Origin: an uncultured Eubacteriales bacterium
Lineage (GTDB): Bacteria > Bacillota > Clostridia > Oscillospirales > Oscillospiraceae
DNA length: 64,000 bases
Assembly (NCBI GenBank): GCA_900545925.1
Contig: URAZ01000010.1
Coordinates: 1-64,000, forward strand
Direction of reading: 5' to 3'
A program made the translations under genes and the position numbers. The notes under the pieces were generated by a model. It had not been told where the DNA came from and did no database searches. It saw nothing but the letters and a program-made list of their open reading frames with translations. Position 1 is the first letter of the stretch; every line of letters starts with the position of its first letter. Shown here in pieces: positions 51,916-61,500 of this stretch.

Positions 51916-51933
51916 GGGGGGCGAAAGCCCCCC
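51916..51933 (+). terminator. Hairpin after the binding-protein gene
   Basis: A 7-bp G/C stem with a GAAA tetraloop (51916-51922 with 51927-51933) lies 36 bases past the binding-protein stop and has no T-run. Such hairpins often stabilise the binding-protein mRNA so that it is made in excess. Confidence 0.55.
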
Positions 51934-51977
51934 GGTAATAAAACGGGTTCTTCTCATTCTGGAAAGTGGTGATTTTA

Positions 51978-52961
51978 TTGCGCAAAGCATCTAATAAAGG
52001 ACTTAATCAACTGAAATGTCTGATTCTCCCGCTGGTTGTCTATCTGATTTTTGCGGTTGGCTCCGGCTTCCGGTTCGGTAAGCCCGCTACCATGTTTGCA
52101 ATCCTGCGCCAGACGGTTCTGCCGACGCTGATTGCATGGGCAATTTCCAGCAACCAGACCATGGGCGTTTGGGACTTTACGCCCGGCTCCGTCATCTGTC
52201 TGTCCGGTATTATCGGCGGCAATATTGCGCTGAAGCTCGGCACGAACTGCATAGGGCTGATGTTCATCCTGATTGCATGTACGATCGTTCTGTCGATGGT
52301 CATGTTTGTGCTCTTCAACTTCCTGCGTATTCCGTCTATGGTCACCGGCCTTGGCGTTCTGATGATGTATGAAACGCTTTCCGCGCTTCTGTTTAACGGC
52401 GGCGGCGTTGCCATTCGCGGCGACATTTCAATTCTCGGCAGATCTCCCTATATCTTCATTGTGTTTATTGTCGGCGGCCTGATCATCTGGACGCTCAACA
52501 ACAAAACCAAATTCGGTTACAATGTCCGTGCGCTCGGCTACGGCACTGCGATTGCACAGAACATTGGCGTCAATCTGACAAAAACGCGTTTCTTCAGCTT
52601 CCTTCTGGAAGGCGTCATGCTTGGCCTTGCCTCGACCGTATCCCTCTCTATGACGGGCAACGCCGCGGCAACCTTGAACATGGCGACGACGAGCATGGGC
52701 TTTGACGCGATCATGGGCGTGTTTATCGGTCAGTATCTGGCAAAGTATTGTGATATCACGATCGGCATCGCGCTGGGCGCGTTCACAATGAAAATGCTCG
52801 GCTCCGGCCTTCTGGCCTTTGGCCTGTCGTCCACGCTGCAGCAGGTCGCAACCGGTCTGTTCCTGCTGCTGTTCATCGGCATTTCGCAGAACCAGAACGT
52901 TGTCTTTGAAAAGCGTGCACTGCGCAAAAAGGCTGCAGAAGCGCTCGCCAAGCAGCAGTAA
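51978..52961 (+). CDS. Sugar ABC transporter permease (RbsC type), second
   Basis: The 327-residue membrane protein is distinct from the first permease, suggesting a heterodimeric channel. It has about 8-10 hydrophobic segments and the motif VWDFTPGSVICLSG. The TTG at 51978 is chosen because AAGTGGTGAT lies just before it and matches the ribosome site; a GTG at 51966 is the alternative. A strong terminator follows its stop by 69 bases. Confidence 0.85.
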   Translation: MRKASNKGLNQLKCLILPLVVYLIFAVGSGFRFGKPATMFAILRQTVLPTLIAWAISSNQTMGVWDFTPGSVICLSGIIGGNIALKLGTNCIGLMFILIACTIVLSMVMFVLFNFLRIPSMVTGLGVLMMYETLSALLFNGGGVAIRGDISILGRSPYIFIVFIVGGLIIWTLNNKTKFGYNVRALGYGTAIAQNIGVNLTKTRFFSFLLEGVMLGLASTVSLSMTGNAAATLNMATTSMGFDAIMGVFIGQYLAKYCDITIGIALGAFTMKMLGSGLLAFGLSSTLQQVATGLFLLLFIGISQNQNVVFEKRALRKKAAEALAKQQ

Positions 52962-53030
52962 GTTGTACCACAGCGGAACACCCCAATATGATATGGTGCG
53001 CTGCGTAAACATGTAAACGAAGAAACCTCT

Positions 53031-53066
53031 AAAAATGACGCAGGCAATAACGCCTGCGTCATTTTT
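53031..53066 (+). terminator. Strong rho-independent terminator within the locus
   Basis: A perfect 15-bp stem (53031-53045 with 53052-53066) with an A-run before and T-run after. It ends only 28 bases before the next gene, with no room for a separate promoter. Confidence 0.9.
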
Positions 53067-53094
53067 TCAGGAACATGCAAAGAAAGGAATCTAT

Positions 53095-54147
53095 ATGGAA
53101 AAGCTGCGCTGGGGCGTGATTGGTGCGGGCGGAATCGCCGACACACGCACGATCCCCGGAATTCTGGAAGCAAGAAACGCAGAACTGGTTGCACTGACGG
53201 CCCGTACCCCGGAACGTGCAGAACAGTTGCGCCGGAAGCATGGGGCAAAACGTGCCTATACGTCGGAGGAAGAACTGCTGCGCGATCCGGAGGTTGATGC
53301 GGTTTATATTGCGACACCGGTCGCAGAGCATTACCGGGAAGGAACGCTTGCGACGCAGGCCGGAAAGCACATTCTGATGGAAAAACCGTTGACTGTTTCT
53401 GCGGATGAGACCAAAGCACTGATCGACTGCTGCGAAGCACACAAAGTTGCCTTTGGCGCTGGCTTTATGATGCGCTTCGGCACGCATGTCCAGAGTATGC
53501 GCCGGGCAGTTTTGGACGGTAGGATTGGAACTGTGCTTTCCGGCACAGCAAACTTTACGCTTTGGATGCCGTACCAGTCCGGCGTGTGGCGGCTGCAAAA
53601 GAAAAACGGCGGCGGTGCGCTGATGGATATGGGCATTCACTGCTTGGATCTGATCTCCTTTATCACCGGAATGCGGGTGACGGAAGTCGCGGCGATGAAT
53701 GAAAATGTTCTATTCCGGGATCCTGGCTACGAGGTCGAGGACAGTTCTGCAGTTTTGCTGCGGATGGAAAATGGCGCACAGTTTTTTGTGCAGTCAAGCT
53801 TCAATATTCCCTATGCAGAAGCCAAGTGGCATCTCAATCTGTTCGGCAGCAAGGGGCGCCTGATGGGAGACAATATCCTTGGACAAGAGGATACGGGTAC
53901 TTTGAACCTGATTGATGCCGATATGCTGCCTACGCTTGATCCCAGGCCGCAGACTGGCTATGGACAGGGGCGCATGTGCCCGGCGGTATTCGGAAATCTT
54001 TATACGCGTGAAATCGAAAGCTTTTCAGAGTCCGTTCTTTGCGGAACGCCTCTGGAGGTTCCGGCCACACAGGCGTTGGAGGTGCAGCGAGTAGTTGATG
54101 CGGCATACCGGAGCAGCAGAGAAAAGCGGATAATCTCCCTTTTGTGA
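53095..54147 (+). CDS. Gfo/Idh/MocA family oxidoreductase
   Basis: The 350-residue protein has the Rossmann motif VIGAGGIADTRTIPGI, the family EKP motif (MEKPLTVSADETK) and MGIHCLDLISFITG in the C-terminal domain. Members oxidise or epimerise sugars with tightly bound NAD. The genomic setting with GH3 enzymes suggests action on a glucose-type sugar or a ketoglycoside. The start at 53095 follows AAAGGAA; an upstream in-frame ATG lies in the terminator stem. Confidence 0.9.
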   Translation: MEKLRWGVIGAGGIADTRTIPGILEARNAELVALTARTPERAEQLRRKHGAKRAYTSEEELLRDPEVDAVYIATPVAEHYREGTLATQAGKHILMEKPLTVSADETKALIDCCEAHKVAFGAGFMMRFGTHVQSMRRAVLDGRIGTVLSGTANFTLWMPYQSGVWRLQKKNGGGALMDMGIHCLDLISFITGMRVTEVAAMNENVLFRDPGYEVEDSSAVLLRMENGAQFFVQSSFNIPYAEAKWHLNLFGSKGRLMGDNILGQEDTGTLNLIDADMLPTLDPRPQTGYGQGRMCPAVFGNLYTREIESFSESVLCGTPLEVPATQALEVQRVVDAAYRSSREKRIISLL

Positions 54148-54156
54148 GGATTCGAC

Positions 54157-55062
54157 ATGACGTTGATGCTTTCTCAGCTGTTTCAGCTGTTTGCTTTCCT
54201 GCTGCTGGGCATGTTCGCCAGGCGGAAAATAATCGTGGATGGCAGCTTTCCGGGCGGCTTATCCCGCGTGGTGGTTGATTTTTTTCTGCCGTGCATGCTT
54301 TTTCTGAGCGTTTACGACAATCTTTCGCTGCAAACGCTGCAAGAGGAGCGCTCTGCCTTTTTATGGGGTGCAGCCAGCTTCCTTGTTACATTTCCGCTTT
54401 ATACGTTTTTTGCGAGGAAACTTGCGAAGGATCCGTATGAGGTCGGAATTTTTCAGTATACATTCCTTGTTCCAAACTATGGTTTTTTCGGTTATGTTCT
54501 TATAGAAGCAGTCTATGGTTCGCAGATGCTGTTCCATATGGTGATTTTCACCATCCCGCATATGATTTATGGATACACAGATGTTTACCGGCGGCTTTGT
54601 GGGATGGAGAAGCTGTCGCTGCGTACGCTTTGCAATCCCAGTGTTTTTGCAATGCTTCTCGGCGCTGCATGCGGCATGCTGCAATTCCGTCTTCCGACTG
54701 CGGTGATCTCACTGCTCACTGCAGGGAAGAGCTGCGTGGGACCTCTGAGCATGATCCTGACAGGTATGGTGATCGCAGGCTTCCGGCCGGCGGATATTTT
54801 AAAGGATCGGCGGGTGTACCTTGCCTCGGCGCTGCGCCTCCTGATTTTGCCTGCAGCGTCGCTCATGATGATGAAGCTGCTGCATGCACCGCGGGAACTG
54901 CTTGTCGTTGGGGCATACTTCTTTGCCATGCCAACGGGAATGAACACAATTCTTTTTCCAACTATGGTGAATCGTGATTGTCGGCTTGGCGCCGGTATGG
55001 CTTTGGTATCCAATATAAGTTTGATTGTAACATTTCCCATCATTCTGAGGCTATTTTTATAA
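54157..55062 (+). CDS. AEC family transporter
   Basis: The 301-residue protein is almost wholly hydrophobic, with about 10 membrane segments. FLLGMFARRKI, LPCMLFLSVYDNL and PTGMNTILFPTMV resemble the auxin efflux carrier/malate permease (AEC) group. It probably exports an organic acid made from glycoside breakdown. GAGG lies 9 bases before the ATG; the gene is 9 bases past the oxidoreductase stop. Confidence 0.85.
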   Translation: MTLMLSQLFQLFAFLLLGMFARRKIIVDGSFPGGLSRVVVDFFLPCMLFLSVYDNLSLQTLQEERSAFLWGAASFLVTFPLYTFFARKLAKDPYEVGIFQYTFLVPNYGFFGYVLIEAVYGSQMLFHMVIFTIPHMIYGYTDVYRRLCGMEKLSLRTLCNPSVFAMLLGAACGMLQFRLPTAVISLLTAGKSCVGPLSMILTGMVIAGFRPADILKDRRVYLASALRLLILPAASLMMMKLLHAPRELLVVGAYFFAMPTGMNTILFPTMVNRDCRLGAGMALVSNISLIVTFPIILRLFL

Positions 55063-55080
55063 ATTAAGGAGAAAATTACA

Positions 55081-57513
55081 ATGTCAGCGACATTAAAAAA
55101 CGGTGCAGGCATTCTGGATGTACTTGCAGAAATGACGCTTGAGGAAAAAGCAACGCTTGTGACTGGCGGTTCGTCATTCGGTACGGCGCCGATTGAGCGC
55201 CTTGGAGTCCCTGCTGCGGTGCTGATCGATGGCGGCTGCGGCATCAATCTCCGTCAGTATCTGGCTCAACTGCTTCATACAAAGAAAATCAGTGGGACAC
55301 CGGAGTTGAGCGGTGCAATGGGCTCTTTGTCAAGGCTCGTCTATATCATGGAGCATCTGGAGTGCCCGGAAGAACTTGGCGAGGACGAACGCGGCGTTTT
55401 GGAACAATTTCTCGCGTATTTGAAGACGTTGGTTCCGAGCGGCGATTTACCAAGCTGTTTCCCAGTCAACTCCCTGCTCGCATCGACGTGGAATCCGGAA
55501 ATCGTCCGCGCCTGCGCACGCCAGGTAGGCAAGGAAGCGTCTGCGTTTGGAGTCGATATGCTGCTTGGAACGCCCTGCATCAATATTCAGCGCGACCCGC
55601 GCGGCGGCCGCGGATTTGAAGGCTATTCCGAAGATCCGATGCTTATCAGCCGTTTGGCGCCGGAATATGCGCTTGGCGTACAGGAACAGGGTGTCTGCGC
55701 GGATGTTAAGCATTTTGCAGCAAATAATCAGGAAACGAACCGCCAGACGATTAATGAAATGATCTCCGAGCGTGCAATGCAGGAAATATATCTGCCGGCG
55801 TTTCGTGCCTGCGTCCAAAAGGGCAGGGTAGGGTCTGTTATGACGGCGTATAACTGGATCAACGGCCAGGCGTGTGCACATAACGAACAGCTGATTGATG
55901 GTACTTTGCGCGCAAAATGGAAGTTTGACGGCGTTGTTGTGTCAGACTGGGGGGGTGTATACGATCAGACTGCTGCACTGAAAGCCGGAAACGATCTATG
56001 TATGCCGGGGCCAAGAGATATTGCTCCGATTGTTAATGCAGTCCGCGAAGGAACCTTAAGCGAGGAGAAGCTGAATGAGAGCGTAGAACGGATTTTACGC
56101 ATGCTTGTCCAAATGCCTGTCATGCGCAGCAGGCAGGAGCATGATATTGACTCGGAAGCGGCGAGGAAGGTTGCTTATCAGGCTGCGGCAGAAGGAATAA
56201 TCCTGCTGAAAAATGATGCCAAAGCACTTCCGCTGCGGCCGGATTGCACGGCAGCGTTTTACGGCGCATGGAAATCGCGCTTTATCGAGAGCGGCGCAGG
56301 CAGTGGCTGCGTATTTACCAACAAAACCAGCAGCCTCATCGATGCAGCCAGAGGGATCGTGGGAGAAGCGCGTGTGCTTGCAGATACCGCGACAGATGAG
56401 ACAGACGCCATTGTTGTAACAATCGCCGCCTTTGGCACGGAGGGAGCTGACAGGCAGGACCTGAAGCTGGATACGAAGGAACGTGCAGTTCTGGAGCGTG
56501 CAATCCGCGACGCGAAGCAGCACACCTGTAAATTGATTGTGCTGCTGAACGTTGCAGGCCCTGTAGAACTTGGCGAATATTTGCCAGACATTGACGCGCT
56601 GCTCTGCATGTATTTCCCCGGACAGGAAGGCGCACATGCCGCAGCGGATATTCTTTACGGCCGCGTGAATCCGTCCGGAAAGCTTGCGCAGACGTTCCCA
56701 AAGCATCTGTACGATTGCCCGGCATTTGGAAATTTCCCGGGTGAGTATGACCAGGTCTGCTACGGTGAAGGGATTTTCGTCGGATACCGCTACTATGACA
56801 GTCGTCACATTGAACCGGAATTTCCGTTTGGATTTGGTCTGTCTTATACAACATTTTCTCTTGACGAACTTGAAACAGATGCGGTAGAATTCCGTGTGGA
56901 CGAACAGGAACAGTGGCGCTGCCGTGTGCGTGTGACGAATACAGGCAGTGTTCCCGGGCAGGAAGTGGTTCAGCTGTATCTGAAGGATGAGGTTTCCTCG
57001 TTGCCGCGTCCTGAAAAGGAACTGAAAGCCTTTGAAAAAGTCCGATTAGAGCCGGGCGAAAGCAAGGTCGTTACCTTGTCGGTCAGCAAGGCGGATCTGG
57101 AATTCTACGATGAGAAGTTGGGGCGGTTTGTGTGTGAGCCGGGATGGTTTACTGTTCAGATCGGCACGTCCTCAAGAGATCTGCCGCTCAGTACGCGTAT
57201 GCGTGCAATCGGAAAAAATCCGTACGCATTTGGTGCGGATACGCAGTTTTCTACGATTGCCAAACATCCGCAGGCTCGGCATGAACTGCTGAGACATTTG
57301 GGGCCGGATATTCTCAACGAACAGGAATTGAGGAAGAGAACCGCATACATTTCGTTCTCCTATACCCTGCGGGACGCATGGGAACAGGATCTTCGCCCAC
57401 TGGCCGCAGACGCGTCTGACGCAGACCAACGATTTGAGGCATTATGCTGCGCGCTGTCTGAGATTGACGTCACAGATTTGCGGAATGCGTACCGCGAAAC
57501 GGAAATTTTTTAA
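55081..57513 (+). CDS. GH3 beta-glycosidase (third paralogue)
   Basis: The 810-residue protein keeps the GH3 signature: VTGGSSFG, KHFAANNQET, nucleophile Asp in VVSDWGGVYD, SGKLAQTFPKHL, the acid/base candidate in YGEGIFVGYRYYD and the FnIII-like domain ending in LPLSTRM. Its C-terminal tail (KNPYAFGADTQFSTIAKHPQARHELLRHLG) resembles the tail of the first GH3. It has no signal peptide. AAGGAG precedes the ATG; it is 18 bases after the AEC gene. Confidence 0.93.
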   Translation: MSATLKNGAGILDVLAEMTLEEKATLVTGGSSFGTAPIERLGVPAAVLIDGGCGINLRQYLAQLLHTKKISGTPELSGAMGSLSRLVYIMEHLECPEELGEDERGVLEQFLAYLKTLVPSGDLPSCFPVNSLLASTWNPEIVRACARQVGKEASAFGVDMLLGTPCINIQRDPRGGRGFEGYSEDPMLISRLAPEYALGVQEQGVCADVKHFAANNQETNRQTINEMISERAMQEIYLPAFRACVQKGRVGSVMTAYNWINGQACAHNEQLIDGTLRAKWKFDGVVVSDWGGVYDQTAALKAGNDLCMPGPRDIAPIVNAVREGTLSEEKLNESVERILRMLVQMPVMRSRQEHDIDSEAARKVAYQAAAEGIILLKNDAKALPLRPDCTAAFYGAWKSRFIESGAGSGCVFTNKTSSLIDAARGIVGEARVLADTATDETDAIVVTIAAFGTEGADRQDLKLDTKERAVLERAIRDAKQHTCKLIVLLNVAGPVELGEYLPDIDALLCMYFPGQEGAHAAADILYGRVNPSGKLAQTFPKHLYDCPAFGNFPGEYDQVCYGEGIFVGYRYYDSRHIEPEFPFGFGLSYTTFSLDELETDAVEFRVDEQEQWRCRVRVTNTGSVPGQEVVQLYLKDEVSSLPRPEKELKAFEKVRLEPGESKVVTLSVSKADLEFYDEKLGRFVCEPGWFTVQIGTSSRDLPLSTRMRAIGKNPYAFGADTQFSTIAKHPQARHELLRHLGPDILNEQELRKRTAYISFSYTLRDAWEQDLRPLAADASDADQRFEALCCALSEIDVTDLRNAYRETEIF

Positions 57514-57628
57514 ATTGTCAGAATCGATCCAGCCGATTGGCGGATGATGATATGGGAGGCTCGGAGCAAATGGTCGAAGGTGATCGGTCCGCTGCTTCCC
57601 AAGAAAAATTAAAAGGGAGAATAAAATT

Positions 57629-57859
57629 ATGGTCTCGAAAAAAATGTTCCATAGTATTGATGAACTGCAAAAGGTACAGCTGCTTGCAACACAGTGTATC
57701 GACGAGGTCGGCCTGCAGTCAAGTGACGGTTCTGTTTCTGTTGACGCGAAGAGTTTTATTGGAATGTACGCATTGGATTTTACGCAGCCTATCTGGGTTT
57801 GCTGTGATGATCCTTCTTTCCACAAAAAAATCAGAAATATTGGCGAAAATATTGAGTAA
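57629..57859 (+). CDS. HPr-like small protein resembling Crh
   Basis: The 76-residue protein looks like an HPr fold: the segment DGSVSVDAKSFIGMYALDF matches the region around Ser46 of HPr (KSIMG with following LG). Ser42 here sits in that regulated position. The His15 active-site motif (GLHARPA) is absent; only an unrelated His8 near the N-terminus remains. Crh shares this pattern (no catalytic His, Ser46 kept) and acts with CcpA in catabolite repression. GGGAG is near the ATG; a gap of 115 bases separates it from the GH3 gene. The match is short, so the family is an inference. Confidence 0.7.
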   Translation: MVSKKMFHSIDELQKVQLLATQCIDEVGLQSSDGSVSVDAKSFIGMYALDFTQPIWVCCDDPSFHKKIRNIGENIE

Positions 57860-57860
57860 C

Positions 57861-57895
57861 AGCAAAACGGCGGCCATTTCGGCCGCCGTTTTGCT
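57861..57895. terminator. Bidirectional terminator
   Basis: A perfect 15-bp stem (57861-57875 with 57881-57895) with an ATTTC loop separates the HPr-like gene from the converging cupin gene. T-rich 3' flank is present on the plus strand. Confidence 0.85.
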
Positions 57896-57903
57896 GTTAC
57901 TGA

Positions 57904-58233
57904 TTAGAATACTACGACCAGCAGCATTTTGAACTGCTCCTGACCGAAGACCGCGTGTGGATGGCGTGCGGGCATAACAATGGACTCGCCCTCATGCAGT
58001 TCGTAATCAACGCCGTCGATGGTGATGCGGCCGGTGCCGTCGAGGCAGGTGACAAAAGCGTCACCGCCGGATTCATGGGTGCTGATCTCTTCGCTCTTGT
58101 CAAAGGCAAAGAGCGTGACGCTTAAAGCTTCATTCTGCGCAAGAGTCTTGCTCACGACCTGGCCGGGCTGATATGCGACCTGCTCCTTGAGTGTTAAAAC
58201 GGTGGATTTCTCGATATTTTTGAGGCTGGACAT
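57904..58233 (-). CDS. Small cupin-domain protein
   Basis: The 109-residue protein is a single cupin: the first motif (about 50-68, ISTHESGGDAFVTCLDG) and the second (about 74-92, LHEGESIVMPARHPHAV) are visible, with His and Glu residues that could bind metal. It could be a sugar- or small-molecule-binding protein; no clear partner is seen. AGGAGG is 7 bases before the ATG at 58233; the upstream in-frame ATG at 58260 precedes it. Confidence 0.85.
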   Translation of the reverse strand: MSSLKNIEKSTVLTLKEQVAYQPGQVVSKTLAQNEALSVTLFAFDKSEEISTHESGGDAFVTCLDGTGRITIDGVDYELHEGESIVMPARHPHAVFGQEQFKMLLVVVF

Positions 58234-58330
58234 GCTGGTTCCTCCTACCATAAGATACATTTATATGTATTACCCGGTTTTTCGGGAATATGCTGTTTGA
58301 TTTCCAACGCACGGTGAAAATTTATTTCTG

Positions 58331-58359
58331 TTGCCTTTTTTCCGAACCTATGCTAAAAT
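58331..58359 (+). promoter_or_regulatory. Promoter of the large repeat protein
   Basis: TTGCCT (58331-58336) and TAAAAT (58354-58359) are spaced by 17 bases. The transcript would have a leader of about 135 bases, containing a perfect 8-bp hairpin (58408-58415 with 58424-58431). Confidence 0.7.
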
Positions 58360-58503
58360 ATTGGCACACATGCCAGCAAAAAACGATATGGCAAAGGAAA
58401 ATTCCCTTGCATGGAGCAATCGTTCCATGCAGTCCACCTCTTGCTCCGATACACGCTTCCCACGGGGGATAGGAGGCGCGCGAAAAGAAAGCGAGGAAAG
58501 AAC

Positions 58504-61500
58504 ATGAAGAAAAAAATCCTGGCGGTGCTACTTGTGCTTTGCGCAGTGGTGCTGTTCGCCCTTACCGCATCTGCGGCGACAGATACGTCGGTTGGATATA
58601 GAGTCAATGTGACACTCTCCGCCGACAGCTATTTCTGCGGCACAGAGGGGCACACCGGCGAAGTAACGTCCATTTCCATCAAGAACGTGGACTCTTCCAA
58701 ATGGGATACGTCTGAGACGAGACCTCTGACTGTCCTGTTTGAAGTGTCATTCAAATGCAACACCTGCGGTGTTTCAGGCACCAAGATTGCGAACAACGCA
58801 CTCAGCTTGACGTTCCGGGATGCAAATTCCTGCCACGCACCGTTCAACGCGTCGGTGACGGCGCGCAATCTGCTCTCCGGCCGGGACGATTCCATTACGT
58901 TCACGCTGACCCGCGATAAGATCGGGTATGCCGAGAAGGTAGAAAAGAAGGACGCGACCTGCACCGAATCCGGGATATCGCAGACCTGCTGGGAATGTCA
59001 GGGCTGCAAGCAGATCTTCTCCGATGAGAATTGCACGAACAAACTTGCAAACGACATTTCTGGTGTCACGATCCCGGCTTCCGGCCACAGCCTGACGCAT
59101 TACGAGGCGCAGGACGCGAACTGCCAGCACGACGGCTGGGTGGAGCACTGGAGATGCGAGAAGTGCAACGGCTATTTCCTCGATGCGGCGGGTTTGAATC
59201 CGACCGGATCGTCCTCCGTCATGCGCTACGACAGGAACAAGCATGTGGGCGAAACGGTCTATGTGCCATACAATCTTGAAGGCAAAAGAAATCATAAGGT
59301 ATATCCCTCCTGCCACCCGGGTATTTTCACGACGGAACCACACGTTCTGGGCGACAGCTCGAAGGGCGAAGACCCTGATTGCTGCGCGCTCTGCGGTCAA
59401 ATCGTGGCTGCAAAAGTGCTGCATTCCGTCGACCCTTATGAAAAACGCTTCTTTGCACATGATGATGCGATAGCAGATTTTAACAACAGCGAAACCTCCG
59501 AAGAAATCCATTTCCTCAGAAGCTTTGACCGCACGGTATCCATCAATAAAGCCGGAACAGTTCGTTTGGCTGAGGGGAAATACATCACGTATATGAACGT
59601 TGGAGACTATGACGTCACGATCTGGAACGACGGAAAGATCACGAATCTCAACGCGTACAGCAGCACGACGCTCAGAGGCAGCAAGACCGGCACCTACGGA
59701 AAAATCACCAACCGTACCGAAGGCGGAACGGTCGGCGATCTGCTGTTCAGAGTAAACAGCAACTCAGCTTATTACGTGACCGAAGACCTTCAATGGATCA
59801 GCCGTGCAGCGGCGAGTGGTTCCTCCATCTCGGAGGTTCAGGTGCTGTATTCGCCGTTTACATACATTGAGATTACAGGCGACGGCGTAAAAGAAGCCAC
59901 GGATGAGGCTGACAAATACACGCTCACAGCGATAAGGGGAGACACGGTCACTCTGGATGTAGCTACTTATGCCGTCTTTCCCTCCATGAGTGCCGATAGT
60001 TCGATAACATGGGACTACGGCGGGATTCCCGAAGATCGTGTAAGCGTCGTCCGTAACGTAGATTGGAAGGATCTCAGGCTCACCATCACCGATTTACCGT
60101 CCGGAACCTATACGCTGACCTTCACGCGGACAGCGGTGAATAAGTTCTCCGTATCTTCGGTGCTGGTTCTCACCGTGGAAGAGACCCGGACTGCACATAC
60201 CGTGACCTTCGACCCCAACGGCGGTACGCTGAACGAAGACGAGAAGAGCAAATCGGTTATGCCCGGCGATGCTTACGGCGCGCTGCCGACGCCGACGCGC
60301 GACAGCCACCACTTCAGCGGCTGGTACACCGAGAGGGTCGGCGGCATGAAGGTGGACGAAACCACTGTCGTGACGGAACTTGAGGATCATACGCTCTACG
60401 CCCACTGGACATACTACCACGAGCACTGCGTCTGCGGCGGTACGCTCAATCACACCCACGAGAACGTGGAATGGCAGGCGTGGGACGGCAAGAGCGAAAT
60501 TACATACGAACAGAAATGGGTTCAGGTCGGCGAAAACCTTAAAGCGGGCCGTTATGTTGCTTATGTCTATCTGACCGGCAATGTGTCGGCCAATCTGACA
60601 GTTGAGCCGAAGCACATCCTGTATCTGTGCCTGAACGGCTACAGCTTTACCAGCGCCGATCCGTCCCAGCCGGCCATCACGCTGACAGGCGAGGAAGGCA
60701 AGCCTGCGGAGTTGGATCTGTGCGATTGCGTTGGCACGGGTACGCTCGGCGGCTCCAATGCCAGCGGCGGCAGCATCCGTATCGGCGCATATACAAACGC
60801 CACGCTCTACGGCGGCACACTGACCGGCAACACCGTCTCCGGAGACGGCGGCGCTGTGTCCGTCACGGGACGCAATTCCGGCTTCACGATGCAGGGCGGC
60901 ACGATCACCGGCAACTCCGCCTCTGCCGGCGGCGGTATCCATGCCACTTCCGGGTCTGTCACGATCAACGGCGGCGTGATCTCGAATAACCGGGCCACCA
61001 ACAACGGCGGCGGTATCTACGCCTCCTCCGGCGCAAAGTTCCATCTCAACGGCGGCGAGATTCAGAACAACGTAGCCACCGAAGCGGGCGGCGGCGTTTA
61101 CTGCAGCAACCTCTACAGCCAGAATACCGGACGCTGCGAGTTCTACGGCGGCACGATCTCCGGCAACACGGCCAAACAGGGCGGCGGCGCGTATGTCCGC
61201 GTCTGTTACATCGGTTACCGGAACTGCCGCATCACCGACAATACTGCCGCCGAAGCGGGCGGCGGCCTCTATCTGTTCCCGTTTGCGTCTGAAAAGAGAA
61301 TCTATATGGGCAATGTGTATGGAAGCAGCGGCACGATCGCTCCGTATATCTATGACAACACGGTCAATTCCGCCCAAAACAACCTCTATCTCAGCGATCC
61401 GGACACGCAGATTGTATTTACCGCCCGCATAAACACGGACGCAGACGCAAAGCTCGGCGTCTACTTCACCGGCATCACCCAAAACGGCGCGTCTGTCCTT

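Noticed and set aside
58360..58450. c-di-GMP riboswitch
   Set aside because: The hairpins do not fit the GEMM-I core or tetraloop/receptor pattern by eye.
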